A stretch of DNA of 14,400 nucleotides, from positions 1 through 14,400 of the forward strand of contig JAITPU010000034.1 of the NCBI GenBank assembly GCA_031289235.1. Direction: 5' to 3'. The DNA comes from Eubacteriales Family XIII. Incertae Sedis bacterium (lineage in GTDB: Bacteria > Bacillota > Clostridia > Peptostreptococcales > Anaerovoracaceae). Both the position numbers and the translations under genes were made by a program. Positions 13,256 to 14,400 of the stretch are shown here, one piece after another; positions within the stretch are counted from its first letter, which is position 1, and every line of letters starts with the position of its first letter. Under the pieces are notes generated by a model, which searched no databases, was not told the DNA's origin, and worked only from the letters and a program-made list of their open reading frames with translations.

Positions 13256-14400
13256 ATGTTAGACATTAAAAATTTGAGAGAAAATTTCGCGCGGGTAAAA
13301 CAGGCTGTCGAATCCAGAGGGCAGGGCGATTTCGCTTTAGACGGCGTCATGGAGTTGGACAAAAAACGCAGGGCATTGCTGGCGGAAGCGGAAGAGATGA
13401 AAAACCGCCGGAATACCGCGTCAAAGGAAATTTCGAAACTGAAAAAAGAGAAGCGCGACGCTTCGGCTCTGATGAAGGAAATGAAAGAACTTTCCGAGAG
13501 CCTCAAGGAGAAGGACGGACGGCTCGCGGAGATGGGAGAAGCCCTGAACGCGGCCCTGCTGAGTGTACCGAACGCCCCCTCCCCCAAAAGCCCTGTGGGA
13601 AAGGACGACGGCGCGAACGTAGAAATGCGGAAATGGGGCATCCCCAAGAAGTTTAATTTCAAATATAAAGCCCATTGGGATGTGGGCGTTGATCTGGATA
13701 TCTTAGATTTCGACCGGGCGTCGAAAATTTCCGGCTCGCGTTTTGCCGTATATAAGGGTTTGGGCGCGCGATTGGAAAGGTCGGTCGTCAACTTTATGCT
13801 CAACCTGCACACTGAAGAATACGGATATACGGAAATCCTTCCTCCTTTTATGGCGAACCGTCACGCGATGACGGGAACGGGGCAGCTTCCGAAATTTGAG
13901 GAAGATATGTTTTGGATCCCCGCGAAGGATTTCTTTCTGATTCCCACGGCGGAAGTTCCCCTGACCAACCTCCACAGGGAAGAAATCCTGACCGAAGAGC
14001 AGCTTCCTGTCCGATATGTAGCTTACACGCCCTGTTTCCGCAGGGAAGCGGGTTCCGCGGGGCACGACACGAGGGGGTTGATCCGCCAGCATCAGTTCAA
14101 CAAAGTGGAGTTGGTGAAATTTGTAAAACCGGAAAATTCTTACGACGAGTTGGAATCATTGCTGCGCGCGGCGGAAGAAGTCCTGCGCCGCCTTGAGCTT
14201 CCTTACAGAGTCGTTCAGCTTTCGACGGGCGATTTGGGCTTTGCGTCGGCCTGTACTTACGATATCGAAGTTTGGATGCCAAGTTCCGAAAAATACGTTG
14301 AAATATCCTCTTGCAGCAATTTTGAAGCCTATCAGGCGAGACGCGCGGGAATTCGTTTCCGCAACAGCGAAAGCGGCAATGTGGAATTCCTGCACACGCT
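13256..14400 (+). CDS. serS: Seryl-tRNA synthetase, cut by the window end
   Basis: The frame is open from ATG 13256 to the last base, giving 381 complete residues. Bacterial SerRS is about 420-430 residues, so roughly 45 are missing. It charges tRNA-Ser with serine using ATP and supplies seryl-tRNA for selenocysteine synthesis where present. The start [22 protein letters not shown] is typical. Residues about 30-100 form the antiparallel coiled-coil arm that grips the long variable arm of tRNA-Ser. The class II core shows motif 1 (GYTEILPPF, 190-198), the serine-binding PTAEVPLTN (230-238), motif 2 ([20 protein letters not shown], 260-279), and STGDLGFAS with YDIEVWMPS (323-343). Motif 3, including its GxGxxR, should lie just beyond the end. 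GGGAGA (13245-13250) precedes the ATG by 5 nt. The 21-bp gap to UPF0182 leaves no room for a T-box leader, so expression likely comes from the upstream promoter(s) or one inside the preceding gene. Confidence 0.95.
   Translation, partial: MLDIKNLRENFARVKQAVESRGQGDFALDGVMELDKKRRALLAEAEEMKNRRNTASKEISKLKKEKRDASALMKEMKELSESLKEKDGRLAEMGEALNAALLSVPNAPSPKSPVGKDDGANVEMRKWGIPKKFNFKYKAHWDVGVDLDILDFDRASKISGSRFAVYKGLGARLERSVVNFMLNLHTEEYGYTEILPPFMANRHAMTGTGQLPKFEEDMFWIPAKDFFLIPTAEVPLTNLHREEILTEEQLPVRYVAYTPCFRREAGSAGHDTRGLIRQHQFNKVELVKFVKPENSYDELESLLRAAEEVLRRLELPYRVVQLSTGDLGFASACTYDIEVWMPSSEKYVEISSCSNFEAYQARRAGIRFRNSESGNVEFLHT

Noticed and set aside
13069..13812. 247-codon - strand frame over the UPF0182/serS junction
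   Set aside because: It is a Ser/Arg/Phe-rich antisense shadow; both + strand genes beneath it have conserved sequence through this interval.
1..14400. CRISPR array, phage or toxin-antitoxin/defence system
   Set aside because: No regularly spaced repeats, cas-like genes, phage structural genes or recognisable defence or toxin genes were found in the readable frames.

Overview
The window looks like chromosomal DNA from a mid-GC member of the Bacillota, most likely Clostridia. The lines of evidence are a heterodimeric ABC exporter pair with clostridial features, a zinc-ribbon/tail-membrane protein, a clostridial-type UPF0182 membrane protein, strong Shine-Dalgarno sites, near-consensus sigma-A-type promoters and a Rex-type operator. 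The lineage is an inference from gene content; no rRNA or species marker is present.

Layout. Bases 1-330 hold the C-terminal end of an IS4-superfamily (probably IS1634-type) transposase, cut by the window edge and followed by a terminator hairpin. Bases 405-713 are an AT-rich regulatory region with a perfect 11-bp inverted repeat, three 16-bp tandem repeats and a promoter overlapping both. They precede a four-gene + strand operon (714-6469): a MarR-family regulator, two overlapping ABC half-transporters and a membrane-fusion (adaptor) protein. The ABC pair is a textbook asymmetric heterodimer: one subunit lacks the catalytic Glu and switch His, the other has a degenerate signature motif. The adaptor is unusual because it appears to contain two adaptor modules in one chain. 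The likely logic is that MarR represses its own operon and is released by a ligand, switching on export.

A tRNA-Lys(CTT) lies on the - strand (6543-6618), convergent with the efflux operon. It has its own near-perfect promoter (6720-6748) and an intrinsic terminator (6501-6531).

From 6892 a second + strand block begins. A strong promoter and a leader of about 200 nt lead into a zinc-ribbon protein with a C-terminal membrane helix (7135-8547). A near-perfect Rex (NADH/NAD+ sensor) operator follows directly after its stop codon, upstream of a divergent ATP-type phosphoenolpyruvate carboxykinase gene (8626-10281). Closely packed behind it are a large UPF0182 membrane protein (10322-13234) and the 5' nine-tenths of serS, seryl-tRNA synthetase (13256 to the window end). 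The short gaps suggest pckA, UPF0182 and serS can be co-transcribed.

No CRISPR array, phage gene, complete mobile element or clearly new defence system was seen. The most interesting points are the double-module adaptor in an ABC-exporter operon, the multi-site MarR control region, the Rex site before pckA and the uncharacterised zinc-ribbon membrane protein.
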